A stretch of DNA of 64,000 nucleotides from Enterobacter sp. R4-368 (GCF_000410515.1 NC_021500.1:434001-498000), one strand, 5' to 3'; positions 42,160 through 51,400 are shown, counted from the stretch's first letter. Made by a program: numbers and translations. The notes: generated by a model not told the origin, from the sequence alone.

Positions 42160-42187
42160 GGGCCGCCCCGCAAGACGGAGGCGGCCC
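42160..42187 (-). promoter_or_regulatory. Intercistronic stem-loop after the binding-protein gene
   Basis: GGGCCGCC (42160-42167) pairs perfectly with GGCGGCCC (42180-42187) around a 12-base loop, five bases beyond the binding-protein stop (42193). No T-tract follows. As at 2758-2773 it probably stabilises the binding-protein part of the mRNA. Confidence 0.6.
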
Positions 42188-42192
42188 GGCGA

Positions 42193-43239
42193 TTAACGGA
42201 TCGGCAGGCCGTAAAGCAGGCCACCTTTGTTCCACTGATTATTCAAATCGCGATCCAGCGGTTCAGCGCTTTTCGGGCCAAAGTGGCGGTTGTAAATATC
42301 GCCATAGTTGCCCACCTGTTTAACGATGTTGTATACCCATTTGTCATCCAGACCCAGTTTCTGACCGAAGCCGCCTGTGACACCAAGCAGGCCCTGAACA
42401 TCCGGATCGGTGGATTTCAGTTTTTCATCGACATTACTCTGGTTAACATCCATCTCTTCGGCATCGAAAGTGGCGTAAACCACCCATTTCACAATGTCAT
42501 ACCACTGGTTGTCGCCTTTGCGCACCGCCATCGCCAGCGGCTCTTTGGAGTACATCCCCGGCAGGAGCACATGATCCTGCGGTTTGTCGGTATCAAACGC
42601 CAGGATACCGGGCAGCGCCACTTTATCGCGGGCGATCACATCACAGCGACCCGCGAGGTAGGCGGCGACATACTCTTTATTGTTTTCAATAACCACTGGC
42701 GTGTAGTGAATGTTGCGCGAGCCGAAAATCTGCGCGACGTTACGTTCGGTACTGCTTGGCGTGACACAAACGGTTGCGCCGTCGAGATCTTCGAGTTTTT
42801 TCACGCCGCTGTTGGCGCGCACCATAAAACCGGTGCCGGTGTAGAAGTTAGGCGGCGCAAAACTGATGCCGAGCGACACATCGTTAGTGAGCGTCGCGGT
42901 GGTATTACGTGACAGCACGTCCACTTCGCCAGACTGCAGCGCCATAAAGCGTTGTGCGGTTGAGAGCGGGGTAAAACGCACTTTCGACGCGTCGCCCAGC
43001 ACCGCCGTTGCCAGCGCACGGCAGAAATCAACATCAAGACCTTCCCACTGGCCTTTGCTGTTAATCGCGGCAAAACCGTGACGGGCAGGGTGAACGCCGC
43101 ACACCAGTTCACCGCGCGCTTTGATTTTTTTCACGGTATCGCCATTAACAGCAGGCGCGTTTTCCGCCTGGGCAGGCGCCAGGAAACTGCCGAGCGCCAG
43201 CAGCAAGGCTGAGGCGGCAAGGTGAGATTTTTTGAGCAT
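42193..43239 (-). CDS. Periplasmic amino acid-binding protein (YhdW/AapJ-like)
   Basis: The 348-residue binding protein has a signal peptide (SHLAASALLLALGSFLAPAQA) and the family-3 fold: GELVCGVHPARHGFAAINSKGQWEGLDVDFCRALATAVLGD in pieces, ALQSGEVDVLSRNTTATLTNDVSLG, and VGNYGDIYNRHFGPKSAEPLDRDLNNQWNKGGLLYGLPIR at the C-terminus, diagnostic for AapJ/YhdW. It would bind a polar amino acid or related acid in the periplasm. It has its own upstream gap (43240-43392) that contains a TTGTATAC box, so it may be transcribed separately from the PrpD genes but under the same regulator. Confidence 0.9.
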   Translation of the reverse strand: MLKKSHLAASALLLALGSFLAPAQAENAPAVNGDTVKKIKARGELVCGVHPARHGFAAINSKGQWEGLDVDFCRALATAVLGDASKVRFTPLSTAQRFMALQSGEVDVLSRNTTATLTNDVSLGISFAPPNFYTGTGFMVRANSGVKKLEDLDGATVCVTPSSTERNVAQIFGSRNIHYTPVVIENNKEYVAAYLAGRCDVIARDKVALPGILAFDTDKPQDHVLLPGMYSKEPLAMAVRKGDNQWYDIVKWVVYATFDAEEMDVNQSNVDEKLKSTDPDVQGLLGVTGGFGQKLGLDDKWVYNIVKQVGNYGDIYNRHFGPKSAEPLDRDLNNQWNKGGLLYGLPIR

Positions 43240-43310
43240 GACCGATCCTTTTTAAAGTTGCTATCCGATTAATTAACTGTATTTATTACTGATTTCACTA
43301 ACATTTCCGT

Positions 43311-43320
43311 TTGTATACGT
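43311..43320. promoter_or_regulatory. GntR-type box before the importer operon
   Basis: TTGTATACGT shares TTGTATAC with the perfect palindrome at 46976-46985. It lies 72-81 bases before the binding-protein ATG (43239) in the gap after the TauE/SafE gene. A second site for the GntR regulator encoded at 47153 is inferred. Confidence 0.5.
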
Positions 43321-43392
43321 ATGTTCCTCATCCATGACCTCCTTAGCAAAGAACGAATTCAGTAAAGCATATCCAGAAAACCGACGATGGAA

Positions 43393-44154
43393 TTATTGCA
43401 GCCATCCCCGCACACCTTGCCACAGCAACTGCGCACTGAGCAGGATCATGGTAATGCGAAACAGTATGCGGAACAGCCGCTCCGGTACGTTATCCAGTAC
43501 GCGCGTTCCGAGCCACGTACCCAGCGCACCGCTGATAATCATTGCCGCCAGCACCGGTAACCAGCTGGCCCAGGCAAAACCCATCAGCCCGAACGCGAGG
43601 ATCTTTAACCCGTGTTGCAACACCATGCAGGTCGCATGTGTGGCAATCAGCGGCTGGCGTTTTAGCCCTTGTGAACTGATAAGCCCGGCGACCATCGGCC
43701 CGGTTGCGCCAACAATCATCGTCCCAAGACTACTCACTGCGCCGCCAATAATAAACAACGGCCGACTCAGCGGTTTCTGTTCTCCGCGTTTACGCAGCAC
43801 CGACCAGAGAATAAACACCCCCAGTGCGATACGGGCGATGCTGTCCGGGATCACCGCCGCAACCGGTGCGCCAACGGCAATGCCCACCGCGCTACCCAGT
43901 AAAAACCACAGCACCAGCGGCCACACCACATGGACTCGCTGAATCAGCGTCCGGCTAAAGTTGGAGCCAAGCTGCACCATGCCGTGTACCGGCATCAGGC
44001 TGCTCACCGGCATCCCCAGCCCCATGATCGCCAGCAATGCCGTGCCCCCGCCGAGCCCCATGGCGGCCGTCAGCGCCGAGGTCAGGAAACTGCAAAACAC
44101 CATCACCCCGGCAAATAGCGGGGAAATCTCCGGCGGAATCAACGTCAGTGTCAT
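43393..44154 (-). CDS. TauE/SafE-family membrane carrier
   Basis: The 253-residue integral membrane protein has about eight hydrophobic segments and two TauE/SafE repeats (LTSALTAAMGLGGGTALLAIMG early and GTMIVGATGPMVAGLISSQG later). Family members move organic or sulfur-containing anions such as sulfite, sulfoacetate or acetate. ATG 44154 is chosen over the GTG two codons upstream because of ribosome-site spacing. It lies 12 bases after the MmgE/PrpD gene at 44167 and appears to be the third gene of that operon. It may export an anion produced in the pathway; direction and substrate are not shown. Confidence 0.8.
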   Translation of the reverse strand: MTLTLIPPEISPLFAGVMVFCSFLTSALTAAMGLGGGTALLAIMGLGMPVSSLMPVHGMVQLGSNFSRTLIQRVHVVWPLVLWFLLGSAVGIAVGAPVAAVIPDSIARIALGVFILWSVLRKRGEQKPLSRPLFIIGGAVSSLGTMIVGATGPMVAGLISSQGLKRQPLIATHATCMVLQHGLKILAFGLMGFAWASWLPVLAAMIISGALGTWLGTRVLDNVPERLFRILFRITMILLSAQLLWQGVRGWLQ

Positions 44155-44166
44155 ACTCACATCCGT

Positions 44167-45489
44167 TTAACGAAAATCATCCTGCAGCAGGCGATGATAC
44201 AGCGCCTGAGCCTCTGCCGCTGGCAGAATTCGGCTGGCGCAATCAAGAAATTTCTGTTCGATCAAGTTATCCGGCAGCGGGATTGCCGGGCTGGAACCCC
44301 GCGCCCCGGCGACCCGCAAGGCAAACTGCCGTCCGTCGACGGTGGTCAGCGTGACGAAGGCGCTGTGTGTAATCTCTTCGTCATGGCGCTCCAGCGTCAC
44401 TTTCTGCATTAACGTCTGTGTCGCCGGATCCTGAAAACGCGCGTCGTCGATAAAATCATCCAGCGTCAGGGTGCCGGTGACAAACGCACGCGCCACGCAA
44501 TAATGCAGGCTGAATTTACCCGCCAGCGGGTTTTCCGGCTGCGGAATATTGATATGCGGGAAGCGGATCGGGTGAACTTTCACCTCAATGTGCTTAATCT
44601 CATGCGGCTGCAACCCGGTTTCCTCACGCAGCGCCAGCACGCCATCCAGCGGCGATAAAGTAGCGTAACAGCATGGGAAGTATTTGTAATTGTTACTCTT
44701 CACGGTATCGAGAATAAACGGCGTTGCATCCCAGTTTTCCGTTAACGGGAGTGGGTCGACATTCGCCTGGCCGTTATAGACGTGAAAATATCCCTGATGA
44801 TGCTCGAAGGCATTCGCGCCTGCGCTGAAATCCTCTTTTGCCAGTTTGCAGGCCATTACCGCGCTCCGCGCCGCCTGGCCGACCGCCAGGGCTTTGGTTT
44901 CCGTGCCGAAGTTCGATTTAATGCCGCTGGCGAGTGAAGCGGTCATCGCCAGCGCCGTGGCGGTTTGCTCTTCATTAAGATCGAGTGCCACCGCGCAGGC
45001 CGCCACACCGGCGAAAACGCCGACCGTGGTAGTCGGATGCCAGCCATGGCGGTACTGAAACGGGCTCACGGCTTTACCCATGCGCACCGCGGTTTCATAG
45101 CCGGTAATATACGCGCGCAGCACCGCTTCGCCATTGATATCCAGCTCATCCGCCAGTGCCAGCAGCGCAGGCAAAACGGCGACAGAAATATGGCCGTGCA
45201 GCCAGGAGTTGGAATCATCAAAATCAAGCAGGTGCGAAGAGACGCCATTTAACAGGGCGGCATCGAGCGCGTTCAGCTTCAGGTCGGTGCCAAATACGCG
45301 GCTGTTGCCGGTCGCGGCAGAAGGGACAATCACTGCACGCAATTTGCGCGAGCCATCCTGCACACCGCCGGCAAGCGTCACGCCTAACGTATCAATTATC
45401 GCGGTACGCGCCTGGGCGTACGCGGCCTGCGGGAAAGCCTGCCGGGAGAACGCCAGTAAATTACCGGCAAGTTGTCGGGCAATAGTCAT
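44167..45489 (-). CDS. MmgE/PrpD-family protein (copy 1)
   Basis: The 440-residue cytosolic protein belongs to the MmgE/PrpD fold, which includes 2-methylcitrate dehydratase, cis-aconitate decarboxylase and iminodisuccinate epimerase. Family landmarks are ARTAIIDTLGVTLAGG, LNGVSSHLLDFDDSN, WLHGHISVAVLPALLALAD, YRHGWHPTTTVGVFAGVAACA and KYFPCCYATLSPLDGVLAL. The reaction cannot be named from sequence; the substrate is expected to be a di- or tricarboxylate or amino-dicarboxylate. The gene follows a second MmgE/PrpD gene by 27 bases. Two dissimilar copies in one operon suggest two steps of one pathway or a hetero-complex. Confidence 0.85.
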   Translation of the reverse strand: MTIARQLAGNLLAFSRQAFPQAAYAQARTAIIDTLGVTLAGGVQDGSRKLRAVIVPSAATGNSRVFGTDLKLNALDAALLNGVSSHLLDFDDSNSWLHGHISVAVLPALLALADELDINGEAVLRAYITGYETAVRMGKAVSPFQYRHGWHPTTTVGVFAGVAACAVALDLNEEQTATALAMTASLASGIKSNFGTETKALAVGQAARSAVMACKLAKEDFSAGANAFEHHQGYFHVYNGQANVDPLPLTENWDATPFILDTVKSNNYKYFPCCYATLSPLDGVLALREETGLQPHEIKHIEVKVHPIRFPHINIPQPENPLAGKFSLHYCVARAFVTGTLTLDDFIDDARFQDPATQTLMQKVTLERHDEEITHSAFVTLTTVDGRQFALRVAGARGSSPAIPLPDNLIEQKFLDCASRILPAAEAQALYHRLLQDDFR

Positions 45490-45516
45490 GAACAGATTTC
45501 CTGTACAAAAAAAGAA

Positions 45517-46881
45517 TTAGTGGTCGCCGGCAAGTAATCCGGTGATGCGCGCCAGCGATCCGGGACGCTCAAAGTGCAGGGCGGCGTCATATAATTGTGC
45601 GCTTCGCGCCGCGCCGAGGACAGGAACGGTGAGGGCGTCAAATTTGGCGCGCAACTCATCGTCGCTCAGTGGATTTTGCGCGTGACCGCGATAGACATCC
45701 GTATGCGCATGCAACACGCTGCCATCATCCAGCCAGACATCCATAAAGGCGGAACTGGCGGACTGTCCATCAACCGCTTCCACTTCCAGCAGCGGCAACA
45801 GCGCACGCGGGCGCGGATCGTCAACCGTCGCCTGGGTGAAATCGGTATCTGTCAGAGCGTAGCCGCTTAATGCAAGAGTGATACAGTGAGGAATGCTGAA
45901 TTTACTCTCCAGCGGCGTACGCGGCTCCATAATTCCGGCGTTAACCATGCCCATCGGGTGCACTTTTGCCGAAATTCGGGTGATAGTGCGCCCCTGCAAT
46001 TGTGGATAAAGTTTACGTGCGGTCTCAATGGACGCATGCGTACCACGGCAGCTGGCATACAGCTTGTAGCCGTTGGTGAGCAGTTCCCAGCTCTCGCCGA
46101 AATCAAGCGGGGGAATTTCCGCGCTGCCGTCCTGGATAAAGATTTTTACCCAGCCGTCAGCTTCATAAAAATGGTGGGCACCGACAAAATTTTCCGCTGC
46201 CAGTTCAGCCGCCAGAATACCGTCCATTGCCGCTTTCCCGGCGTGGAACGGTTTTCCGTGGGTGCCGGAAGATTTCTGCAAACCGCCCATCATGGTTGCC
46301 GCCGCGCCTAACGCGTTGCGCACCTGTTCTTCGGAAAGCTGCAAAATCGCTGCGGCAACGGCTGCCGCGCCGGCGCGACCGACAACAGAAGTAGGGTGAA
46401 AACCACGGCGTTGCAGGTTGCGGCCAACGCCCGGAACCCAGCCGCCGCCCAGTTTCGCCATCACTTCAAAACCAGTGATAAAGGCCAGCAGGATCTGCTC
46501 CTCGTCAACCGGATGCGCCTGCGCCATCGCCAGCGCCGTTGACCAGCACGGGCCGCCGGGGTGGCCTGCGCCCGCTGGGTGGGTATCGTCGTAATCGGCG
46601 GCGTGCGCCATGGTGGCGTTAACTAATGCGGCAAGTGCCGGAGTGGTGGTAGTAGAAAGGAAAATTCGCGCATCACCGGCGGCATTCCATTTTTTCGCCA
46701 CCTGGCGAACAGCGTTAACGGCATCGTCATTAACGGCGCCAATCGCCACGCCAAGAAAATCAATTAATGCGCGTTTTGCTTCGTGCCGAACGGCAACTGG
46801 CACAACGAGTTGATTAGCATGGCTGATAAAATGGCTTAGCTGTTCTCCACGGGTTAATGCAGTTTCTGCTTTCGTTGTCAT
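45517..46881 (-). CDS. MmgE/PrpD-family protein (copy 2)
   Basis: The 454-residue protein has the same fold as the downstream copy but is clearly diverged. It shows KRALIDFLGVAIGA, LVNATMAHAADYDDTHPAGAGHPGGPCW, RGFHPTSVVGRAGAAAVAAAIL, GTHGKPFHAGKAAMDGILAAELA and YKLYASCRGTHASIETARKL, all at positions typical for MmgE/PrpD. It is the first gene of the leftward operon, divergent from the GntR regulator. A perfect GntR-type palindrome lies about 100 bases upstream of its ATG. With the amino-acid-type importer nearby, an amino-dicarboxylate or aconitate-like substrate is a reasonable guess. Confidence 0.85.
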   Translation of the reverse strand: MTTKAETALTRGEQLSHFISHANQLVVPVAVRHEAKRALIDFLGVAIGAVNDDAVNAVRQVAKKWNAAGDARIFLSTTTTPALAALVNATMAHAADYDDTHPAGAGHPGGPCWSTALAMAQAHPVDEEQILLAFITGFEVMAKLGGGWVPGVGRNLQRRGFHPTSVVGRAGAAAVAAAILQLSEEQVRNALGAAATMMGGLQKSSGTHGKPFHAGKAAMDGILAAELAAENFVGAHHFYEADGWVKIFIQDGSAEIPPLDFGESWELLTNGYKLYASCRGTHASIETARKLYPQLQGRTITRISAKVHPMGMVNAGIMEPRTPLESKFSIPHCITLALSGYALTDTDFTQATVDDPRPRALLPLLEVEAVDGQSASSAFMDVWLDDGSVLHAHTDVYRGHAQNPLSDDELRAKFDALTVPVLGAARSAQLYDAALHFERPGSLARITGLLAGDH

Positions 46882-46975
46882 GGTAAAACACAGTTTCCCT
46901 GGTGTTGACTTGCAAATACGGTGTTGGCTTACAAAATAAAAAGCAAATATTCGTTTTGTGTATATTTGAATTCAT

Positions 46976-46985
46976 TTGTATACAA
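46976..46985. promoter_or_regulatory. Perfect GntR/FCD-type operator palindrome
   Basis: TTGTATACAA is a perfect 10-bp palindrome matching the T-x-GT-n-AC-x-A pattern of FadR-subfamily regulators. Flanks extend the symmetry loosely (ATTCATT on the left, ATGAATT on the right, offset by one base). It lies between the MmgE/PrpD operon and the gntR-type gene. Confidence 0.7.
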
Positions 46986-47152
46986 TGAATTTAAAATAAA
47001 CATAGCAGCGATTTCGTAAACGTCAAAAGATGTTTTTTAAATAAGCAAAGAATAAAAAATGCAAAAGCCTCCCCGTTCCTGTGGCAAGATGAACGACGGC
47101 AGGGTGCAGACTTTGCAAAGCCATCATCAGTACATACGAAAGGAGCTAAAAC

Positions 47153-47800
47153 GTGAAATCGACGGGTCGCGACGCGGGCTTAACGCCGTTTGAAATTCTT
47201 ATTTCCGCTATCGAAGCGGGAGAGTTGCTGCCGGGAGAGCGTCTACAGGAGACGCGGCTGGCAGAGCAGTTTGGCCTGAGCCGAACGCCGATACGTGAAG
47301 CGCTTCACCGCCTGGAAACGCTCGGGCTTGCCGAACCGGGACCGCAACGCGGTCTTATCATCGCCCACATCAGTTACGAGCGTCTGCGTCAGTTGTTCGA
47401 TGTGCGCGAAGGGCTGGAGCGGCTGGCGATGGCACTGGCAGTTAATGCCGCTTCTGACGCGGAGATCGCCTTGCTACAGGAGATGGTTCACGCCGAAGCC
47501 TCTCTGACCGACAGCAAAGCCCTTCACGATCACAACCGCATGTTCCACCGTCAAATCTACCGCGCAACACATAATCCCTATCTCAATGAAATGCTGGACA
47601 ATTTACGCATCCATTTGTCGTTATTGCGCAGCACCACCTACGAACTAAAAGAGCGTACCGAAGAGTCGAAACGCGAACACCAGGCCATTGTTGACGCGCT
47701 GGCGCGACGTGACAGTGCTGCGGCGCAGGAAATCGCCTGTGAGCATATTCGCCACGGCTATCGCGCACGTTTGACAATTTTAAGCCAACGAGAACGCTAA
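47153..47800 (+). CDS. GntR-family regulator with FCD domain
   Basis: The 215-residue DNA-binding protein has an N-terminal winged helix (LPGERLQETRLAEQFGLSRTPIREALHRLETLGLAE in pieces) and a helical FCD ligand domain (FDVREGLERLAMALAV, HDHNRMFHRQIYRATHNPYL, EHQAIVDALARRDSAAAQEIACEHIRHGY) with Asp and His residues that bind a metal and carboxylate ligands. The GTG start at 47153 follows AAAGGAG. It is divergent from the MmgE/PrpD operon and is the likely local regulator, with sites at 46976-46985 and 43311-43320. FCD regulators usually respond to organic acids, consistent with the enzymes nearby. Confidence 0.87.
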   Translation: MKSTGRDAGLTPFEILISAIEAGELLPGERLQETRLAEQFGLSRTPIREALHRLETLGLAEPGPQRGLIIAHISYERLRQLFDVREGLERLAMALAVNAASDAEIALLQEMVHAEASLTDSKALHDHNRMFHRQIYRATHNPYLNEMLDNLRIHLSLLRSTTYELKERTEESKREHQAIVDALARRDSAAAQEIACEHIRHGYRARLTILSQRER

Positions 47801-47905
47801 CAGATTGCCCCTTATTTGACGGACGGAAATCCTCAACCGCTGATAGACTCCGGAATGGCGTATTTTTAATCGGGCTTTCTGTGGGCATTCTGAGGGTAGC
47901 ATTTC

Positions 47906-49126
47906 GTGTTAGCGACTTTGATTTACCGTAGCCGACTGAATCGAACATTAGATCCCTCACAACTGGCAGGCATTGTCGAGCGAGCAAGCCTGCGCAACGC
48001 GCAATTGCATGTAACGGGAATTTTACTGTTCGACGGCGATCATTTTTTACAGGTCCTTGAGGGACCGCAGGCATCGGTCAACGCGGTGTATGAGCGGATC
48101 GGCAAAGATCCCCGCCACGGTAACGTGGTTGAACTGCTGCGCGATTTCGCGCCGCGCCGTCGCTTTGTTGACAGAGGAATGGTGTTGTTCGATTTGCGGG
48201 TGATGAAACCCCACGTCGTGCTACGCGCGATCCTCCGCTTTGGCACACTGAAATATAAGCTGGCCAGCAATGATCGGGTCTACAAATTTATCCGCACGTT
48301 TATCGCCTCGCCGAACACCAACGGCGGGGTGCGTAACACGTCGCCCGAACAGTGGCGTTTCGCCATCAAAACATCGCCTTTCGCCAGCGATACCCCGTTA
48401 TTTCACGAACAACCGTGCCAGTTTGCCTTCCAGCCCATTATCGAACCGTTGCGCGGCAATATTTCGTCGCTGGAAGCCCTGATCCGTGGACCCGACGGCG
48501 GCAGCCCGCAGGACTATTTCTCAACGATTGCGCCAAACAAGCTGCACGAAGCCGACCTCGCATCGAAAGGCTGGGCGCTGGCAATGGCGCGTCGCCTCGG
48601 CATTGGTAACCACAAAGTCGCCATCAATTTGCTGCCGATGTCGCTGGTCAAAATTCCCGGCGCGGTGGACATTCTGCTGAATCACATCACCCGTAACCAG
48701 CTTAATCCCGGGCAGATCATCGTCGAAGTGACAGAAGATGAAGTGATTTCCGGTTATGAAGAATTTACCTGGGCCATCCGCCAGCTGCGCGCCGCCGGTA
48801 TTGGTCTGGCGATTGACGATTTTGGTTCCGGTTTTGCCGGGTTGTCATTGCTGGCGAAATTCCAGCCAGACAAGCTGAAAATCGACCGCACCATCGTCAC
48901 CGATATTCATCTGCATGGCCCGAAACAGGCGATTGTGAAAGCGATTATCGATTGCTGCGCCGAACTGCAAATTACCGTCGTCGCCGAAGGGGTGGAGAAG
49001 GTGGAAGAGTGGTGCTGGCTGGAAGCCGTTGGCATTCAGCGTTTCCAGGGTTTTCTGTTTGCCCGCCCGATGCTTAATGGTGTTTCGGCAATTAACTGGC
49101 CCCAGCGCATCCTTCACAAAATCTAA
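47906..49126 (+). CDS. bluF: BLUF-EAL blue-light-sensing c-di-GMP phosphodiesterase
   Basis: The 406-residue protein joins a flavin-binding BLUF domain (MLATLIYRSRL, with Tyr7, Asn31 and Gln49 in the photo-active positions) to an EAL domain. Unlike E. coli BluF, whose EAL part is degenerate, this one keeps EALIRG (Glu190), INLLP, EVTEDE, IDDFGSG, KLKIDRTIV, VAEGVE and QGFLFARP, the residues for metal and c-di-GMP. It is closer in these motifs to Klebsiella BlrP1, a light-activated phosphodiesterase. The GTG start follows GAGGG by nine bases. A diguanylate cyclase gene follows in the same direction. The symbol is used loosely because a BlrP1-like function is more probable. Confidence 0.87.
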   Translation: MLATLIYRSRLNRTLDPSQLAGIVERASLRNAQLHVTGILLFDGDHFLQVLEGPQASVNAVYERIGKDPRHGNVVELLRDFAPRRRFVDRGMVLFDLRVMKPHVVLRAILRFGTLKYKLASNDRVYKFIRTFIASPNTNGGVRNTSPEQWRFAIKTSPFASDTPLFHEQPCQFAFQPIIEPLRGNISSLEALIRGPDGGSPQDYFSTIAPNKLHEADLASKGWALAMARRLGIGNHKVAINLLPMSLVKIPGAVDILLNHITRNQLNPGQIIVEVTEDEVISGYEEFTWAIRQLRAAGIGLAIDDFGSGFAGLSLLAKFQPDKLKIDRTIVTDIHLHGPKQAIVKAIIDCCAELQITVVAEGVEKVEEWCWLEAVGIQRFQGFLFARPMLNGVSAINWPQRILHKI

Positions 49127-49295
49127 TCTTTTCCGGCAAGCCTCACTGCTAAGGAGGATCCACACGGTATTCTCCTTTTTTATGCCAACGCCGCGCGTAT
49201 TACGCCGGAAATAGCGCAAACCACTGCGTTATTTGGCTTATAAATCATCGTTCTTCTATGCTTAACTGAATAACAGTGGATGTGGTTGCGGGGGA

Positions 49296-50873
49296 ATGAT
49301 GAAACTCAAAAGACGTGTCGCGCGGGCGCTGGCGCTCCATTCCTCCCTAGGGCGCAGTATCACTTTTTTTATGGTTGGTCTGTTACTGGCTGGCAGCGCG
49401 ACCAGCGCATGGACCTTATCCCGGGCATGGGAACGTGTCGTCGAAGACAGCGAACGGGATGCGATTAACCTTTCCGTTTCACAGGCGCGCCAGGCGGAAG
49501 ATACCTTTTTGCAAACGGAGCTGGTGCTGCGGGACATTCGCCGCAACCTGCCAACAGACAGCATTGAAGGCATTGATGTCAACCAGTTCGGCGTTTATCT
49601 CGCAGAGCTGGCAGAGCGGTTACCGCAGTTGCATGGGCTGATGGTTTACGACACCCAGGGCAATATGAAAGCCACCTCGTTTGGCAAAATTCCGGTGATG
49701 TCGAACAACAGTGACCGCGAATATTTTGTCTACCACCGCCGTAACGGCCACGGCAGTATTCACATCGGCCATGTTATTCGCAGTCGTTCGACCGGCGATC
49801 TGGTGATCCCGGTGTCGCTGCGCATCAGCGACAGTTCCGGCGGTTTTGCCGGTGTTTTACTGGCAACGGTAAAAGTCGACTATTTCCGCCATTTCTATGG
49901 CTATTTTGAGTTGCAAAGCCGCGACATGCTGGCGCTGGTAAATACCGACGGCACCGCCGTGTATGTGCGCCCCTATGGCGATGAAATCATCAACCGCAAT
50001 CTCTCTGCCAGCCCGTTATTTACCCGCGAACTGGCGAAAAAGGACCGGGGGAATGGCACCTGGGTTTCCGCACTGGATCACATTGAGCGCATTTATGGGT
50101 TCGCCCGCCTGGAGCGCTATCCGCTGGTGGTGGCAGCGGGTTATGACAAACCCGCGCTGTGGCATAGCTGGTTAAAAGACAGCCTGCCGGATCTGGTGCT
50201 GAATGCCATGCTGCTGCTGGGTACGCTGCTGATGGGGGCGATTATCTTCCGCCAGGTCAGGCTTAATGTGCGCAACCAGACGGAACTTGCCGTCCTGCGC
50301 GATGAGCTCACCAGCATCAATCACACCTTGCAGCTGATGGCGCTGGCCGATGGGTTGACCGGGCTTGCCAACCGTCGCCAGTTCGATCTGTTTCTGGCAA
50401 AAAGCCTGAAAGCCTCTGCGGTGACGCAAAAACCCGTCTCGCTTATCATGCTCGATATCGACTATTTCAAGCGTTATAACGATTTTTACGGTCACGTTGC
50501 CGGCGATAACTGCCTGCGAATGGTCGGCGAAATTATTGCCAAACTGAAAGTGCGCAGTCACGATCTGATTGCCCGTTACGGCGGCGAAGAGTTTGCCATT
50601 ATCCTGCCCGATACCGGCCCGGAAGGCGCGCTGTTTGTCGCGCGTCAGGCTGTCGCAATGGTGCGCAGCGCCAAAATTCCGCACACCAAAACCAGCGGTC
50701 AGGAAAATGTGGTCACTATCAGCGCAGGCTGTTACAGCCTGATCGCCGATGCGAATTTTGACGATGCCATCCGGCTGAAAGAGGGCGCTGATAAAGCGCT
50801 TTACCAGGCCAAAATAGAAGGGCGCGATCGCGCAGTTGCCGCAACTGAAGCGCTGTTACGGCAAGCGGATTGA
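49296..50873 (+). CDS. Membrane-bound diguanylate cyclase (sensor-GGDEF)
   Basis: The 525-residue protein has two membrane segments (around residues 20-40 and 295-318) enclosing a periplasmic Cache-like sensor domain, and a C-terminal GGDEF domain. The active loop is RYGGEEFAI (GGEEF at 429-433), preceded by the inhibitory site RSHD (420-423), so product inhibition is expected. MLDIDYFKRYNDFYGH carries the metal and substrate residues. It makes c-di-GMP from GTP. Two adjacent ATGs (49296 and 49299) follow GGGGGA; either could be used. It follows the BLUF-EAL gene with a gap of about 170 bases and ends three bases from the convergent GNAT gene. Confidence 0.9.
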   Translation: MMKLKRRVARALALHSSLGRSITFFMVGLLLAGSATSAWTLSRAWERVVEDSERDAINLSVSQARQAEDTFLQTELVLRDIRRNLPTDSIEGIDVNQFGVYLAELAERLPQLHGLMVYDTQGNMKATSFGKIPVMSNNSDREYFVYHRRNGHGSIHIGHVIRSRSTGDLVIPVSLRISDSSGGFAGVLLATVKVDYFRHFYGYFELQSRDMLALVNTDGTAVYVRPYGDEIINRNLSASPLFTRELAKKDRGNGTWVSALDHIERIYGFARLERYPLVVAAGYDKPALWHSWLKDSLPDLVLNAMLLLGTLLMGAIIFRQVRLNVRNQTELAVLRDELTSINHTLQLMALADGLTGLANRRQFDLFLAKSLKASAVTQKPVSLIMLDIDYFKRYNDFYGHVAGDNCLRMVGEIIAKLKVRSHDLIARYGGEEFAIILPDTGPEGALFVARQAVAMVRSAKIPHTKTSGQENVVTISAGCYSLIADANFDDAIRLKEGADKALYQAKIEGRDRAVAATEALLRQAD

Positions 50874-50876
50874 ATT

Positions 50877-51296
50877 TCAGACCAGCGCTTTCGTTAGATA
50901 GTGGCGCTGCATACCGGTGTGCGGATAATCCGGCAGCGACATTTGCAATTCATAACCGAGTTTTTGATAGAAAGGCAGCGCCTGGAAACTGAAGGTATCC
51001 ACCAGCGCATGGTGGCAACCCAGCGCGACCGCTTCCTGCGCGGCGCGCTGCATCAGTTCTTTGCCAAGCCCGCTGCCACGCCGATCCTCATGCACCCATA
51101 AATAGTGGATATTCAGCCAGCCACCTTGCTGGTGGGCAATCAAACCGCCCTGCATAACGCCATTATCATCGCGAAAATAGACGCCCAGGTGCGCCCATTC
51201 GCTGAGATTAACAAACTGCTGATTGTAGCGGCGCAAACCGGTAAAAAGCTCCTGCTGATCCTGCTCGGTCACTTCATGTTTAACTATCAGCGCCAT
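50877..51296 (-). CDS. GNAT-family N-acetyltransferase
   Basis: The 139-residue cytosolic protein has the GNAT core: [40 protein letters not shown] in pieces, with the acetyl-CoA pyrophosphate loop [10 protein letters not shown], then [20 protein letters not shown], the standard beta-6 and acceptor region. The substrate is not evident. AAAGGAGAAAAG precedes the ATG. It is a single gene convergent with the cyclase gene and divergent from the TPP enzyme. Confidence 0.82.
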   Translation of the reverse strand: MALIVKHEVTEQDQQELFTGLRRYNQQFVNLSEWAHLGVYFRDDNGVMQGGLIAHQQGGWLNIHYLWVHEDRRGSGLGKELMQRAAQEAVALGCHHALVDTFSFQALPFYQKLGYELQMSLPDYPHTGMQRHYLTKALV

Positions 51297-51400
51297 TTCT
51301 CTTTTCTCCTCTTTGTATTTATCAGAATGATAACAGGTTGGTCAGCGGCGAGCGTCGTCTACCCTTAAAGACTGTTACCAATTCGCAAGGAGAAAGTACA

